From Narthecium ossifragum (taxonomy: Eukaryota > Streptophyta > Magnoliopsida > Dioscoreales > Nartheciaceae): a DNA stretch of 64,000 nt. The first letter of the stretch is position 1. The number at the start of each line of letters is the position of its first letter. Positions 1 to 12,334 of this stretch are shown one piece after another. The notes under the pieces are model-generated. The model worked only from the letters and a program-made list of their open reading frames with translations. It did not search any database and was not told the DNA's origin. The stretch lies in the NCBI GenBank assembly GCA_963920575.1, contig OY986967.1, positions 10,968,061 to 11,032,060 on the forward strand. The letters are read 5' to 3'. The translations under genes were made by a program, and so were the position numbers.

Positions 1-300
1 GAAGAAGATCATCTGATGCTCAATGGATCGATCTTACTCTATCAAATGATCGATCCGACCCTGACAGAACGCACACATTCAGAGGATCCATGAAAGGATC
101 GATCCACTTTTCGCTCGAGAAAAAGAAGATCGATCCTTTGCCTTACAAAGATCGATCTTACTCGGGCGACCCAGGTTATGGAGGAATAGAGAAGGAGAAG
201 ATCAATCCTTTGCCTTACAAAGATCGATCTTACTCGGGCGACCCAGGTTACGGAGAAACTGAGAAGAAGAAGATCGATCCTTGACCTTCATAGGATCGAT
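1..300. promoter_or_regulatory. Array of GATCGATC palindromes in LTR U3
   Basis: GATCGATC or one-base variants recur every 20-40 bases in a roughly 60-bp imperfect tandem unit (about 120-180 and 195-245 are near copies). The array ends about 80 bp upstream of the TATA box at 379. The position suggests an upstream promoter element of the LTR; this is inference. Confidence 0.6.
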
Positions 301-603
301 CCTTTGTCGGGCGGATTTGAATACGAGCCATCAGATTTAATCCAAAGGCTGAAATAAAAGCTAGGGTTTTCACGTCCATATATAAGGGGAGTTTTTGGAC
401 GTTTTTGGATGCTCTTTTCTGGATGTTTTCAAAAGGAAGAATATGAAGAAATGTCCATCCATGGCCGAGTAATCCACGAGCATGGTGGACGGATGATCTA
501 GCGAGGACTAGGACTTCTTCTCCAACGATGGTTCATAGTTTTAATCTTTATTGTTAAACTCTTTTCTAAGTATTGGATCTTCAAAGATTGTTTTCAGATT
601 ATT
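1..603 (+). mobile_element. B-family Athila-like LTR, fragment cut by the window start
   Basis: Positions 300-600 match B-solo (8020-8300) almost base for base, including the TATA box TATATAAG at 379-386 and the downstream leader. The LTR start lies outside the window. The match ends abruptly at 603, about 1 kb into the LTR, where C-family LTR sequence begins, so the 3' part is lost. Orientation is plus. Confidence 0.8.
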
Positions 604-776
604 AGATCAAGTTTGGAGTTATAACGAGCACATTTGGACAATTTCAACATAAATGATCGATCATCACAGCATAAAAGGATCGATCATTTACGCGCATTAA
701 CATGACAGAGAGCACCAGTTCAAAGGATCGATCAAACATCATAAAGGATTGATCATTTATGTGCGTCAACAGTGCC
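604..776 (+). mobile_element. C-family LTR fragment
   Basis: This matches 41603-41770 of the E2 3' LTR, including three ATGATCGATCAT-like palindromes. Both ends are broken: the left against B-family LTR, the right by insertion of element E at 777. GTGCC at 772-776 would be E's left target duplication. It could be a remnant of the 5' LTR of E2. Confidence 0.7.
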
Positions 777-2217
777 TGATGAGTCATTAAATATTCATAA
801 TTAAACCCCTTAATTTACCTTTGCTAGGCCTTGAGTAGTTATATTTAATAGTTTGTTAGTTGATTTCAGGTTTAATCATGGTTTGAGAAGAAATATAAGA
901 AATTCGGCTAAAAATATGGATTTATGTGAAAAATGCTGCTTCGTCGCTAGTCAGGAGAATAATTGGCAGAAATTATGTGTAAGTGCAAATATTCTGAAAA
1001 TTTAGTACGCGATATAAGACTTTCGGATCTACAACGTTTATGTTGTACATTTTACAATACTCCTGATGGATTGATACCAGTTCTGAAGAAGATAAAGATA
1101 TATAGCTGCTGAAAAACTGGTCCGTCGACAATCAGAAGAATATTTGTAAAATATTTTAGATAATTTAAAATATTATTAACTCTCCTGGATATGACAGAGA
1201 ACTTCATAATCTACAACTTTCGTGTTGGCCAAGGTTTTAGATTCTGAACAGATTGGACCCAGTTGCGCTCGGAGTAAGACTGCCAGAATTAATTCAAGAA
1301 ATCTGAGTTGTAATAGAAATCCAACTTATCCAAAACTCTAATTTCGGAAGTTCTCCTATAAATAAGATTATTCCATCCGAATTTCTCAATTTTTGGGGAG
1401 AAAAATCAGAGAGAAAAAGGAGAAGGGTAGGGTTTGAAGATGAAGATCTTTCAGCGGGGATCGATGGCTTCCTTCCGAACACCTATGACGTCTTCCCAAA
1501 AGATGAGTAGCTAATTTATAAACTTAGGGATTGAAGATGGAGATCTTTTAGCGGGGATCGATGGCTTCCTTCCCAACACCTATGGCGTCTTTCCAAAAGA
1601 TGAGTAGCTAATTTATAAACTTAGGGATCCCATGAAACTTTAGTTTAACTTTTTGTATTCATTGGTTTGAATCTTGTACTCTTCTCAAGACATGATTCTA
1701 TGAATTTGATTTTAATTGTTAATAGAGTTGAAGGAATAGAGTTCTCTTGATGTACTTTCAGTCCTATATAATTTCTGTGATTGATTGTAGAGATTCATAG
1801 GATGGTTTTCATGTGATTTATGGTTTGCTAGTGAGATAGGCTATGCTAAGCTAGGATAGGTTGTGCCAAGGTCATTAGCAGTAGTATACTTTAAAGTAAT
1901 CGTAGAACCGAAGACAATCTATGTCAAGAAAGATAGGCTATGCCGTTAGGAACATAAATCTTATTTTAGGGATTCATGTGAGCTTGTAGCCATATGATCC
2001 ATAATGTATAGAGAAGGAGACAAGAGGATAACTGAAGAATACAGAAGGTGAAACTAAGGTGGATTGATTAATCCCTAGGTATCTTTCTCATTAATTTAAT
2101 AACAACTTTTACTTGATTTTCTTATGTGAGACCCAGGGTACCTGGATGTCCGTGTTCATCTGGAGGGAATGTAGCCGAACCAGGTACCCCGGTAAGCAGC
2201 CCCAGGTAAATAATAAG

Positions 2218-3670
2218 TGATCGCTTACAAACGTCGCCGTTAAACGTTACTAACCTCAATCAAATATTAAATTTATATCCTTATTCAATCACTAAACTAC
2301 TAAGTAGACGAGTAGTGAAGTCCGGAGTCGAACCACAGGGAATTTAGCAGGAAATATTGAATTCAATTCTCAAACCCTAAATCTAAGTAAAAGAAGCAAT
2401 GATAAGTTTGAATTAACTAAAACTATCTAATGAAAGCAAGTAAAAGTTGTAAAACTAATGAGAGAGATACTTAGGGTTTACTCAATCCACCTTAGTTTCA
2501 CTTTCTATATTCTTCAGTTATCCTCTTATCTCCTTCTCTAAACATTATGGATCATACGGCTACAAGCTCACATGAATCCCTAAAATAAGATTTATGTTAC
2601 TAACGGCATAGCCTATCTTTCTTGGCATAGATTGTCTTCGGTCCTACAATTACTTTAAGTTATACTACTCCTAATGACCTTGGCACAACCTATCCTAGCT
2701 TAGCATAGCCTATCTCATTAGCAAACCATAAATCACATGAAAACCATCCTATGAATTTCTACAATCAATCACAGAAATCATATAGGACTGAAAATACGTC
2801 AAGGAACTCTGTTCCCTCAACTCTATTAACAATAAAAAGCAAATTCATAGGATCATGTCTTGAGAAGAATACAAGATTCAAACCAAAGAATACAAAAGGT
2901 TACACTAGAGTTTCATGAGATCCCTAAGTTTAGAAGTTAGCTACTCATCACTTGAGAAAGATCCATAGGAGTTGGGAAGGAAGCCATCGATCCCCGCGGA
3001 AAGATCTCCGTCTTCAAACCCTAGCCTTCTCCTTTTTCTCTTTGATTTTTCTCCCCCTGGAGGCCTCTGTTTTCCAGCCACAAAACCCTTTTTTTTATCT
3101 CTTAATTCTCGGAATTAGGGTTTTAAGGTTGAGTTAGACCTCAAGTGCAACTCGGATTTCCTGGTTCAACCCTGACAGCTTCTTCCAATCACGACTGGGT
3201 TCAACCCGTTTAGAATTTGGGAATGAGTCCAACACAAAAGATGTAGATTTGGAAGTCTTCTGTCGTCTCCCGAAGAGTTTACAATATTTGGACTTATCTA
3301 GAATATTTGGCGAATATTCTCCCGGGAGTCAACTGACCAGTCTTCCAGCAGCTAAATATCTTCATCTTTTTCAAAACTGCTATCCATCCATCAGGAATCT
3401 CTGAAAGTGTCCAACATAAAAATTGTACGTCTTGATGTCTACTAGATGTCATCCAAATGTCAGAATATTTGGACATAAGAATAATTTCTCGTGAATATTA
3501 TGCTAACAGTTGACAGAGCAGTGTATTTCAGCACATTGACAGAATTTCTTGCATTTCTTCTCAAAGCATGATTAAACCTGAAATCAACTAACAAGCTATC
3601 AAATACAAACACTCTCGGGCTAACAAATGTAAATTACGGAGTTTAAGTATGAATATTTAGTGACTCATCA
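2218..3670 (-). mobile_element. D1: solo D-family LTR inside F
   Basis: 1453 bp starting TGATCGCTTAC and ending GACTCATCA on the plus strand. The perfect target duplication ATAAG lies at 2213-2217 and 3671-3675. There is no internal region, so this is a solo LTR formed by LTR-LTR recombination. In sense orientation it is the reverse complement of the E 5' LTR family. Confidence 0.9.
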
Positions 3671-3958
3671 ATAAGTATATTAGTAACCCTTATAAGACAC
3701 AACGCGTTTTAAAGCCGTGATGACAGTAATCCGTCAGAAAACTCCAAGATTAAGCGTGCTTGCCTTGGAGCGGTCCCGGGATGGGTGATGGGTTGTGAGA
3801 CCCGGGGTACCTGGATGTCGGTGTTCGCCTGGAGGGTATGTGGCCGAACCAGGTAATCGGGTAAGCAACCACATGTAAATAATAAGTATATTAGTAACTA
3901 TTATAAGACACAACGCATTTTAAAGCCGTGATGGCAGTGATCCGCCAAAAACCTCCAA

Positions 3959-4003
3959 GGTTAAGCGTGCTTGCCTTGAAGTGATCCCGAGATGGGTGAC
4001 CCA
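3959..4003 (+). promoter_or_regulatory. 5S-like internal Pol III promoter (A box, C box) in F2
   Basis: GGTTAAGCGTGCTTG (3959-3973) and GATGGGTGACCCA (3991-4003) match box A and box C of plant 5S rRNA in order and spacing. The rest of a 5S gene is absent. A second, weaker pair lies in F1 at about 3750-3789. Confidence 0.65.
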
Positions 4004-4342
4004 CTGAAAAGTTTTCCCAGATTTCTGCGGTTAGCCAAAAGCGGACAATATTATGTCGGGTGAGGCCCTCAGGTCGATCCTGGACGGAGCCCGCAGGCCC
4101 TGGGCGGCCCCGAACAGCGGGGGCCGTTACATCTTAGATGGCTTTAGGTAATTCAATCTTATGATTACTACTTTTGCTTAGTTTTAGAGTTTTGAGAATT
4201 TATTTTGGTTTCCAATATTTTCCTTGTGGATCGATTCTGGACTTCACCACTAATCTACTATGTAGGATAGTGATAGAATAAGGATTATATTTTGATTGAA
4301 GTTTGATGCGCTTTAACGACACGTTTGCAACACATCAATTTT

Positions 4343-4355
4343 TGGCGCCGTTGCC
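4343..4355 (+). other. Primer binding site of element E
   Basis: TGGCGCCGTTGCC, five bases after the LTR end at 4337, is the usual Athila-type primer binding site, complementary to the 3' end of tRNA-Asp. Confidence 0.85.
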
Positions 4356-4908
4356 AGGAGGTTGACGGTTGATTGATTGATTTTCTCTTGACTCTTTTGC
4401 TTTGCCTTGTTAGGTTCTTATCTTTCTTATTTTTTGTTATATTTATTTTACACTTTTTAGGATTTATCTGGCATTTTTTGGAATTTTCCAGCATTAAATC
4501 GGAATTTTTCTTGGAAGGAGAAGTCTCCTCGCTGCCTGGAGCGATCGATCGGCCAAACCACCGATTAATCGTCAGTAAACCGATCGATCGACCTCCCAGA
4601 CGATCAATCGTCTACGTGGCACTCAGGTACCTCTTCTAACCTGCAACTTTTCATTTTTGCTGTAGTATTCCGGGTTTTCGTCTCTCCTCCGAAACTTCTG
4701 TTTTCTTTTTCTTTTTATTTTTGGGGTTTGCATAAATCTATATGCAATATAGAAGGGCCCTGAATTTTCCTTTAAAACCTTATGTGATCATTAGGGGGAG
4801 AACGACGAAGCATCCTTCCAAGCGGTGAAGGAGCGATCGCCAACAAACACGTGATCGAGATTGCACTGTTTGTATTTCTTAACCTTGTTTGATCTTGGTG
4901 ATGTGTGA
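4356..4908 (+). other. 5' leader of element E
   Basis: Untranslated leader between PBS and gag. It holds a cluster of CGATCGATCG-type palindromes at about 4540-4610, related in style to the LTR arrays. I see no convincing ORF. Confidence 0.5.
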
Positions 4909-6118
4909 ATGAATGTCAATAAGGACCCAGAGCTTGCTCTTATGTTAAGGGAATTTTTCGATTCTTGTGGTGCATCGTATAAACCTATAGTTCCTCCTCC
5001 TCATCAATCCATGGATAATCCTAATGACCATCCTAAACCCAATGCCAATCCTAACCAACCTGAGGATCAAGGTCGTAGGGCAATGAAGGATTTCTATGTT
5101 CCTAATTCATTCACTTCCAACTCTTGCATTCAACCTTCGGTGATTGGAGCGGCCCATTATGAAATCAAGCCATAATTTTTACAATCTCTACCAATCTTTC
5201 ACGGATTGTCCCATGAAGACCCTTATAACCATATCGAGGAATTCATTTTGATAAGTTCCACGGTAAGAGTCAACAATTTTACTGAAGATGCTTCGTGACT
5301 CAAGTTATTTCCTTTTACTTTTAAGGGTAAAGCCAAATATTAGCTTACTTCTTTGGAACCTTGATCTAGTACTACATGGCCTCAACTACAATCCCAATTT
5401 TTTGAAAAATTCTTCCCGATCACTAAGACTAGTGACCTTCGTCAAGAACTTTCTTCATTCGAACAAGCTGATGATGAAGCATTTCATAAAGCTTGGGACC
5501 GTTATAGAGAGCTTCTTAGGAAGCGTCCCCATAATCAATTTCCTCAATGGGCTATAGTAGAACATTTTTATAAAGGTCTTAAGGAGAAACATCAATTGAC
5601 TATAGATGCAGCATGTGGTGGAGTTTTCATTACCAATCCTCTTGACGATTCTTGGAAACTTTTTGAGAAAGTTGCCGAGAACTCCCAATATCATGCTATT
5701 TCTTCTAGGAACAACCGACGACCTTAAAATCAACTTACTCCTAGAGGAGTTCTTGAGCTAAATGAGTCGCCCCGCATTGCCCAGCATGTTGATGAACTGA
5801 GTAGGAAGCTCGATCAAGTTCTTACCCAAACGACAAATCAAATTGCTTCTTCTAGTCTTCCTGTGCTTCCATCTTTAGGGGAACTTTCTTTCTTATGTTC
5901 TGCTCCTGGCCATAATGTTACCGATTGTCATTTAGCAGGCTACTACCCTGAGTTAGTACAGGAACTTATAAATGTAATTTATGGTCAATCCAACCCGGAC
6001 TATGACCCTTATTCCAACACCTACAACCCTGGTTTGCGAGACCATCCAAACTTCTCATGGAGGACACCTAGCCAAAAACTAACCTATTTTAACTCAAGGC
6101 CACCCATGGGTGCTCAAG
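4909..6118 (+). pseudogene. gag: Athila-like gag of element E, N-terminal part
   Basis: This would encode the capsid protein that packages element RNA in cytoplasmic particles. Reading from 4909, a conserved Retrotrans_gag-like region follows (residues about 90-270), ending with SNTYNPGLRDHPNFSW near 6015-6060, a motif shared with the B and G gag proteins. The frame is broken by several nonsense codons (first at 5173-5175) and shifts between about 5170 and 5730. It is then split by solo LTR I at 6118. Joined across I and D2, the frame continues at 10679-10690 and 12135-12334 as a Pro/Gln-rich tail. Non-functional. Confidence 0.8.
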
Positions 6119-7297
6119 TGTCACACCCCGACCAAGGAAACCCATCCAGATCGAGGCGTGAGCTACCTAAATCTGTTTACATCATCAATAGGCACACAAG
6201 TATATAACTGCTATGAATTTAAACAATTTAGTCCTCAAGTTCAAAAAAGAAATTCGTAGAATCTCCTTTATAATTATAGCCCAAGAAACCTATACATTTT
6301 GCAATTTTAGAACTTCAACATCATTACATTCCTCAACATATACATTAAAGAATATTACAACATCTCTCAATTACAACTGAATTAATAATCATACAATTAT
6401 GTTCTTGGATACATCAAATTATACATCAATTAATTAAAACTGTAAATTAACTGTAGAAAAACTCCTGGAAGCTCCAAGTCCTCGATCACCTCGAAATATC
6501 ATGCCATCTTCTAGAAGAACACCTGAAAGAAGAAATTGCATCGACCTGCATCGCCGATGCAGCCTAGATAGGGTGAGCAAGAATGCCCAGTAGGGTTCTA
6601 CTTTATGCCGCACAGAATGGAAGGGAAACTGTAACTGTGTCGATCTCCCCAAGTCTAAGGTATGCCAGGGGGCTCCATAACCTCGTCGATTCCCAAGGGC
6701 TCTTGTCCAGATCCCACCCTCACCCAAGAACAAACGAGAGGAAACAAAGACTGTGGGCGTCTGTCTAGGTACCACTCTGCCCAGTCGTACCATCTCTCAC
6801 GAGGACACACAAGGCAGGGACATCGACATCCATCCTTAGCACTTGGCCTTGGAGACCCGACACAACCTCTACACCTCAAGTACAAGAATAATGCATAGTC
6901 GACTATAACAATAACCTCAAATGTCAGCGAATATGATCATTCGATGACAATCACGTTCTAATCCTCAACTAACCAAACTCTGATCCTAGGGCTAGATCCG
7001 GGCTACCCGAAAGCCCCGGATCGGCGATCGAATCCATCGCCTACCACCTAGCCTGAATGCCTCTAATGCAAGCATCATGCATGGGCTTATTCAAATAATT
7101 AGGCCTAAGTATCTCTACATGCCATATCATCAAACAATCGTCCAGTAGAATGAGATAACAAGCTAACAAGATAAAGGAATAAGCATTTATGCATAAGGCC
7201 ACCACAGATACTTCAAGACATCCATCAATTAGACATACACTCTACATGTATAATTATCCAAACCATGCATAATATCCTTCAACAAACAAGGGCACAC

Positions 7298-8939
7298 TAA
7301 TGAGTGCATGAAAGTGCACTCTGAACATGACTAAGAGAAGTTTATTTGCTTAGTTTTCATGATTAATATAGATGATTTCGTACGTATATGTTGCTTCACA
7401 AAGTTATTTGTATTATGCAGAAAACTGAAGCAAAGATGGGTCTTTAACGCCAAAACTGTACCTTCTCGGAACGAACCAGATGAAGTGTCGTATATGGTTG
7501 GAATGCTCTTGAAGTCTAATTTTTGGAGAATTTTACGGTTCATGATTCTGAGTTTTCTAGACGAAGTTATTGCAATATTAGTGCCGATGGCGCAGTCTGA
7601 ATGACAAAACAGTAAATACTCAGGAAAGACGGACCGATCCTGTTTCCTAGAAGGATCGATCCTTTTATGCAGATAGACCTGACATAACACACACTTTTCG
7701 GATGATCACAGAAGGATCGATCCTCCTTTCACTCGAGAATTTTGTGGAGAAGGATCGATCCTCCTCCTATAGAGGGATCCATCCTACTCTATGGAAGGAT
7801 CCATCCTACTATAGAAGGATACGTCCTACTCTATGGAAGGATCCATCCTACTATAGTAGGATCCATCCTACTTTATGGGAGGATCTATCCTACTGAGAAG
7901 GATCAATCTTTCTCCTATAGAAGGATCGATCCTACTCGGGTGACCTAGGTTACGGAGAATATTGAGGAGAAGGATCGATCTTTCTTCTATAGAAGGATCG
8001 ATCCTACTCGGGTGGATCTAAATACGAGCCATCAGATTTAATCCAAAGGCTGAAATAAAAGCTAGGGTTTCATGTCCTTATATAAGGGGAGTTCTTGGAC
8101 GTTTTTGCTCTTTGATGGATGTTTTCTAAAGGAAGAAGATGAAGACATCTCCATCCATGACCGAGTAATCCACGGGCATGACGGACGGATGATCTAGCGA
8201 GGACAGGGGCTTCTTCTCCAACAATGGTTCATAGTTTTAATCTTTATTGTTAAACTCTTTTCTATGTATTGGATCTTCAAAGATTATTTTCAGATTATAG
8301 ATTTCTATGTGGATGATTAATATTATGAATCCAGTCATGCTTCTTTCATGATCTTATAATCCCATAGTTTTATCTATTGTTTACCTACTTTATCTCGTGA
8401 AATCTTTGCTATGCATTGCCGATTGTGAGAGTTGGTATTGTGTATTCTTAGAGATCTGGTTAGATAGAGTTAGGGTTTTGTCCCGATGAACTTTTGCTGC
8501 GATTTGCCTGTAGTGACAGCCGGTATCGTGTATTCTTAGGTTTGGGTCGGATGAAGTTAGAACTATAATACGGAAGAATCAATCGTAGGAAGAGACATTT
8601 ATATATTTTGTTAGGTTTATAGTTTCATATCTTCCAGTTAAGGTGATTGGGATGTGAATCACTTAACTGAGTATTGAATGAACCGTTGGTAGAAAAAGAC
8701 CCTAAGTCTGAGTGAAGTGATTCCCGATGCCTAGCCTTAACCAAATCCTGATTTTCTTTGTTACCTTTATTTTACCGTTACATCTTCGATCTATTTTCTT
8801 AACTTTTACTCTCTTGATTGTTTTCGATACATTGTTATCTGTGTTTCTGGATCTTTCGTCCTTGTCTCTCTGTGGGTTCGACCTCTCTTATGCTGTACTG
8901 CACCGCAACCGCTGTGCGTGACACATTTGAGCGACATCA
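7298..8939 (+). mobile_element. B-solo: solo Athila-like LTR of family B inside I
   Basis: 1642 bp from TAATGAGTGCATG (first TG mutated to TA) to GAGCGACATCA, flanked by the perfect duplication CACAC (7293-7297, 8940-8944). TATATAAG lies at 8079-8086. The body matches 1-603 and, at both ends, the LTRs of element B on the minus strand. The short ORFs inside are chance. Confidence 0.9.
7640..8010. promoter_or_regulatory. GGATCGATCC / GGATCCATCC array in B-solo U3
   Basis: At least fifteen copies of AAGGATCGATCC or AAGGATCCATCCTACT-type units at 16-35 bp spacing, ending about 70 bp upstream of the TATA box. Element B has GGTCGACC palindromes at the same place in its LTRs. Confidence 0.65.
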
Positions 8940-9038
8940 CACACCTTCGGCCCATTTAATTATGTAAACATCCCAAGGGGCATGACTCCCTTGGTTCAAC
9001 CACAAGCCTCAGGTAAGGCTGGGCCACACATAGGGCCT

Positions 9039-9064
9039 ATATATATATATATAAATATATATAG
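9039..9064. repeat. AT microsatellite
   Basis: (TA)n run within LTR I. Confidence 0.9.
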
Positions 9065-10690
9065 ATAACATGCTACAATTTGAAGTAAGCTTCTAAGCAC
9101 ATGAAATCGGCGAAGGAATACACGTGGTATAACAATAAATACAACCCAATCCATTAGCATGAGACTTGGCATTTAAATATACTAGTATGATCTGAATTAC
9201 AAATACACATATCTATAACATGATAAGAAATACTAACATAACATTGATAAGAGGAATCGAGGAAATTCATCTAAGATAGCATTTTCGTAAATAAAAACCC
9301 AAGCCTATTTCCTCGAGAAATCCATGTTAAATTCAGAGGAAATCAATTTGAAAGTCGCCTACTAGCATACTAGTACTCATCGCATAAAATATATCAATTT
9401 GCATAAAAGGATAGAACCTCCATAAACATGACATAGAACTAGGCATGCACAAATCCATCAAAATCCCACTAGGATTAATATACATGTTATCTAGCATTCT
9501 TATTAATCTACCGCAAAACGATCAAAGCAAAGAAATCAAGATAAAACTTAGAATTCGGCCAAAAACCCAAACTTTGTCAAAGTTTCCGTTTCGTCGTAGA
9601 TCAGGGAACAATTCATCATAAATCATAGTAAAATCCCAAATAATGAAATTAGTGGCAATTGAAAGTAGACCCGAAGATCTACAACTTTCATGCTGAAGTC
9701 TTCGTGAGATTATACACGGAAAAGCACCAGAACTGCACAGAACATGGCTAGATGCATAGAACAAGGGCCGAAAACCAAATCCGGGAAGAACAGATGGATT
9801 AAATCCAATTAAAACCCATCAACACACGATTGCACCTAGGTCAGATGAAATCCAAGTTCAAGGAAGCAAGATGGAGGAAGATATCCACAAAGAATCCTTT
9901 CAAAACCCTCTGATCAAATCCCAAATCCATACAACCAAAACCATTCAACATCTAGCATGAAATACATGAAGGATACAACCCACAATCACAAGAAGATCCT
10001 AACCTAAGACTGAATCAAAGATTCAAGTAGGAAACCCTACCTGAGAGCTCAGAGAAGATGGGATTTGAGCTTCCTGACACTATCCCGGACGCTGGAGCTT
10101 GGTGGCGGCGAAGGAACAACGCGAGATGGCCAGTGGAGCTCGTCGATCGGCGAGGAAGAGGGCTTCCGGTGAGCTCGGGAGAAAGGGAAGGACGAGAGAG
10201 GATCGGATCTGAGGGTAGATGAGGCTGGGGAACTCGAGAGAGGTGAGGGGGAGCTCAGGGAGGAGCGGCGGCCGGCGATGGTGGCGAAGGAGCTCCGGAG
10301 AAGAGTGAGATGCCAGTGCGATCGCGGGTAGGGGAGAGGAAAGGGGAGAGGAAAGGGGAGAGGCTGCTGTGCGTGGAAGAAAGAAAGGGAGAGAGAAAGA
10401 AGAGAGGCTTTTATACTAATGCTGAGATTTAATTTCGGCCATCCATCTTTATCTTTTCCGATCGAGTTCCAATCTTTCGATCGGGAACACCTATAAGAAT
10501 CTAATCAACTACATGCATCAATCTAGGGCCGTGTGTGCACTACGCGGGTGTGAAATGCCATTGGAGTTGCAACGATCGAAGCGATCGTTAAACAAGGCCA
10601 ACAAGGCCAAAACCAACAAAGCCAAGCCCTCGACCTAATGCGGTTGGACCAGGTTGGAGATACGGTTCTGACATCAAGCACAATGTTATC

Positions 10691-12129
10691 TGATCGCTTA
10701 CAAACTCGTCGTTAAAAACGTTGCAAATTCAATCAAGAATAAAATTTATAAACCCTTATTCAAAATACTAAACTATGGGGTAGAATAGTGATGAAATACG
10801 GGATTGAATCACAGCAAAAACTTTGATTACGAAGGAGAAATCAGAATTAAATCTCGGAACACTAAATCTAAAGCGAAAAGGATTGATTTCGGTTTTAGAA
10901 ACTTATTAATTAAAACTAGTTAAGAAAGCGATGTAAAAAGATTGAAATATATTAATGAGAGAAAACCGAGGGATTACTCAATCCACTTTAGTTTCACTTC
11001 CTGTATTCTCTAGTTAACCCCTTGTTTTCTTATCTAGACATTATAGATTCACAGTTTCTTAAGCTTACATGAATCCCTAAAAGAAGGAGAGTGTTTTCCA
11101 AAGGCATATTTTATCTTCGATTAGCATAGATTGTCTTCAAAGTAACCTAAGCACAAGCTATCGTCACTAAGCATAAAATATCTCATCGGTTATTCACAAA
11201 CCACATAAAAGCCATCCTATAGATCTCTACCATCAATCACCGAAATCAAGTAGGACTAAAAATACGTCAAGGAACTCTGTTCCCTCAACTCTTTTATCAT
11301 TAAAACCAAATCTATAAGATCATGTCCAGAAAAAGAATACAAGATTCAACTAGAAAAATACAAGGAAGATCTACTAAGGCTTCATGAGATCCCTAAGTAC
11401 ATAAATTAGCTACTCATCTTTGTGATGGAAGCCATAGATTCGATGAAGAACGATTGGCATCCACACTGCAACTCCATCTTCTCTAGAGAATCCTTCAAAC
11501 CCTAATTCTCTCTTTTCTCTCTATGGGGACCTCTAACTTTCGGCCAGCAAACACCTTATAGGTGTATTCCCGGAATTAGGGTTTTGGGTTGAGTTTGACC
11601 TCCAGTGCAACTTGGATTTTCTGGTTTAATTCTGACAGCCTCTTTCGGTCGCGACTGGGTTCAACTCGTCCGGACTTTGGAAATGTATGCAACATGAAAA
11701 CTGTAGATTAGGAAGCCTCTGTCTTGTCCCAAAGATTTGACATTATTTGGACTTACCTGGAATATTTGGCGAATATTCTCCTGAGCATCGACGGATCAGT
11801 TTCCCAGCATCTGTTTATCTTCATATTCGTGAAAACTGCTATTAATTTTTCTAGAATCTCGCAAAGTGTCCAACATGAACGTTGTTCATCTTAAAGTCTT
11901 CTATAAGTCCTTCAAATGTCAGGAATTTATGATTTATCTGGAGAATTTGGTGAATTCTTTTCAAACTGACAATGGAGCGATTTAATTTCCACATATTAGT
12001 CTTTTTCTGTATTTTCTAACTTGAATCTTCATTAAAGTTGAAATCAATTAACAACTATCAAATACAAACACTCTCAGGCTAGCAAATATACATTAAGGGG
12101 TTTAAGTACGAATATTTAGTGACATATCA
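10691..12129 (-). mobile_element. D2: solo D-family LTR in the gag of E
   Basis: 1439 bp from TGATCGCTTAC to TGACATATCA on the plus strand, with the perfect target duplication TTATC (10686-10690, 12130-12134). It lies only 17 bp from the end of LTR I, and removing both restores a continuous gag frame. No internal region. Confidence 0.9.
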
Positions 12130-12134
12130 TTATC

Positions 12135-12334
12135 TTCCGAAATTTCAACCGACATATCCCATTAATTCTGAAGGCCAAGCTCCTTCATTCCAACCTCCAT
12201 ATCGGCCTTACCAAGCTCAACCACCTCAACTGTGGGGATATCAACCACATGTACCTCCACAACCGTAATTGAGAGCTATCTAGGAATTCCTAGGATAAGA
12301 GCAATTCCATAAGTTCTAGATGGTTTTCTGAGAT
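12135..12334 (+). pseudogene. gag: gag of element E, proline-rich tail
   Basis: This continues the gag frame from 6118 after removal of I and D2. It reads as a Pro/Gln/Tyr-rich segment (motif QPPYRPYQAQPPQLWGYQPH), then becomes rich in TAA, TAG and TGA codons that look like C-to-T changes of CAA, CAG and CGA. It is cut by the insertion of element C at 12335. Confidence 0.7.

Larger units (their letters stand above)
2125..4131 (+). mobile_element. F: Cassandra-like TRIM with 5S-rRNA-like promoter boxes
   Basis: Two LTR-like copies lie side by side. F1 (2125-2217 plus 3671-3793) is truncated. F2 (3794-4131, 338 bp) is complete, starting TGTGAGACCC and ending GGGCCGTTACA. The whole is flanked by TCTTA at 2120-2124 and 4132-4136, a clean 5-bp target duplication. 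Each copy carries TTAAGCGTGCTTG and GATGGGTGA, matching the A and C boxes of plant 5S rRNA genes, the hallmark of Cassandra-type terminal-repeat retrotransposons in miniature. No internal domain, PBS or PPT remains between the copies, so the element has an internal deletion. It has no coding capacity. The Cassandra assignment rests on 5S similarity and LTR size. Confidence 0.65.
777..4337 (+). mobile_element. 5' LTR of Athila-like element E (D-family LTR), interrupted by F
   Basis: The LTR begins TGATGAGTCATTAAATATTC and ends ACACATCA directly before a primer binding site. Without F (2125-4131) and one target duplication it is about 1.55 kb. Its body matches the reverse complements of solo LTRs D1 and D2. 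A TATA-like CTATAAATAA lies near 1357. A duplicated stretch of about 95 bp around 1430-1625 (GAAGATGAAGATCTTTCAGC and GAAGATGGAGATCTTTTAGC) adds to its length. Confidence 0.85.
6119..10673 (-). mobile_element. I: Tekay-like solo LTR in the gag of E, interrupted by B-solo
   Basis: On the plus strand it starts TGTCACACCCCGACC and ends ACGGTTCTGACA, i.e. a minus-strand LTR of the TGTGAGGAC...GGGTCGGGGTGTGACA type. The target duplication TCAAG (6114-6118, 10674-10678) is perfect, and removing the element rejoins the gag frame. Length without B-solo is about 2.9 kb, typical of Tekay/Del LTRs. A minus-strand TATA (TATAAAAG) lies near 10410, followed by a purine/pyrimidine-biased and then GC-rich leader (10030-10400). 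No PBS, PPT or coding region is present. Confidence 0.85.

Noticed and set aside
3744..4003. A 5S rRNA gene
   Set aside because: Only the A and C box regions match; the rest of the 120-nt gene is absent and LTR ends with target duplications flank it.
6434..6898. Overlapping ORFs of 60-120 codons on both strands
   Set aside because: They lie in solo LTR I; matching sequence in K1 and H-solo does not keep the frames open.
7640..8010. CRISPR-like regular repeats
   Set aside because: Units are short palindromes without unique spacers of fixed length, in a plant LTR promoter.
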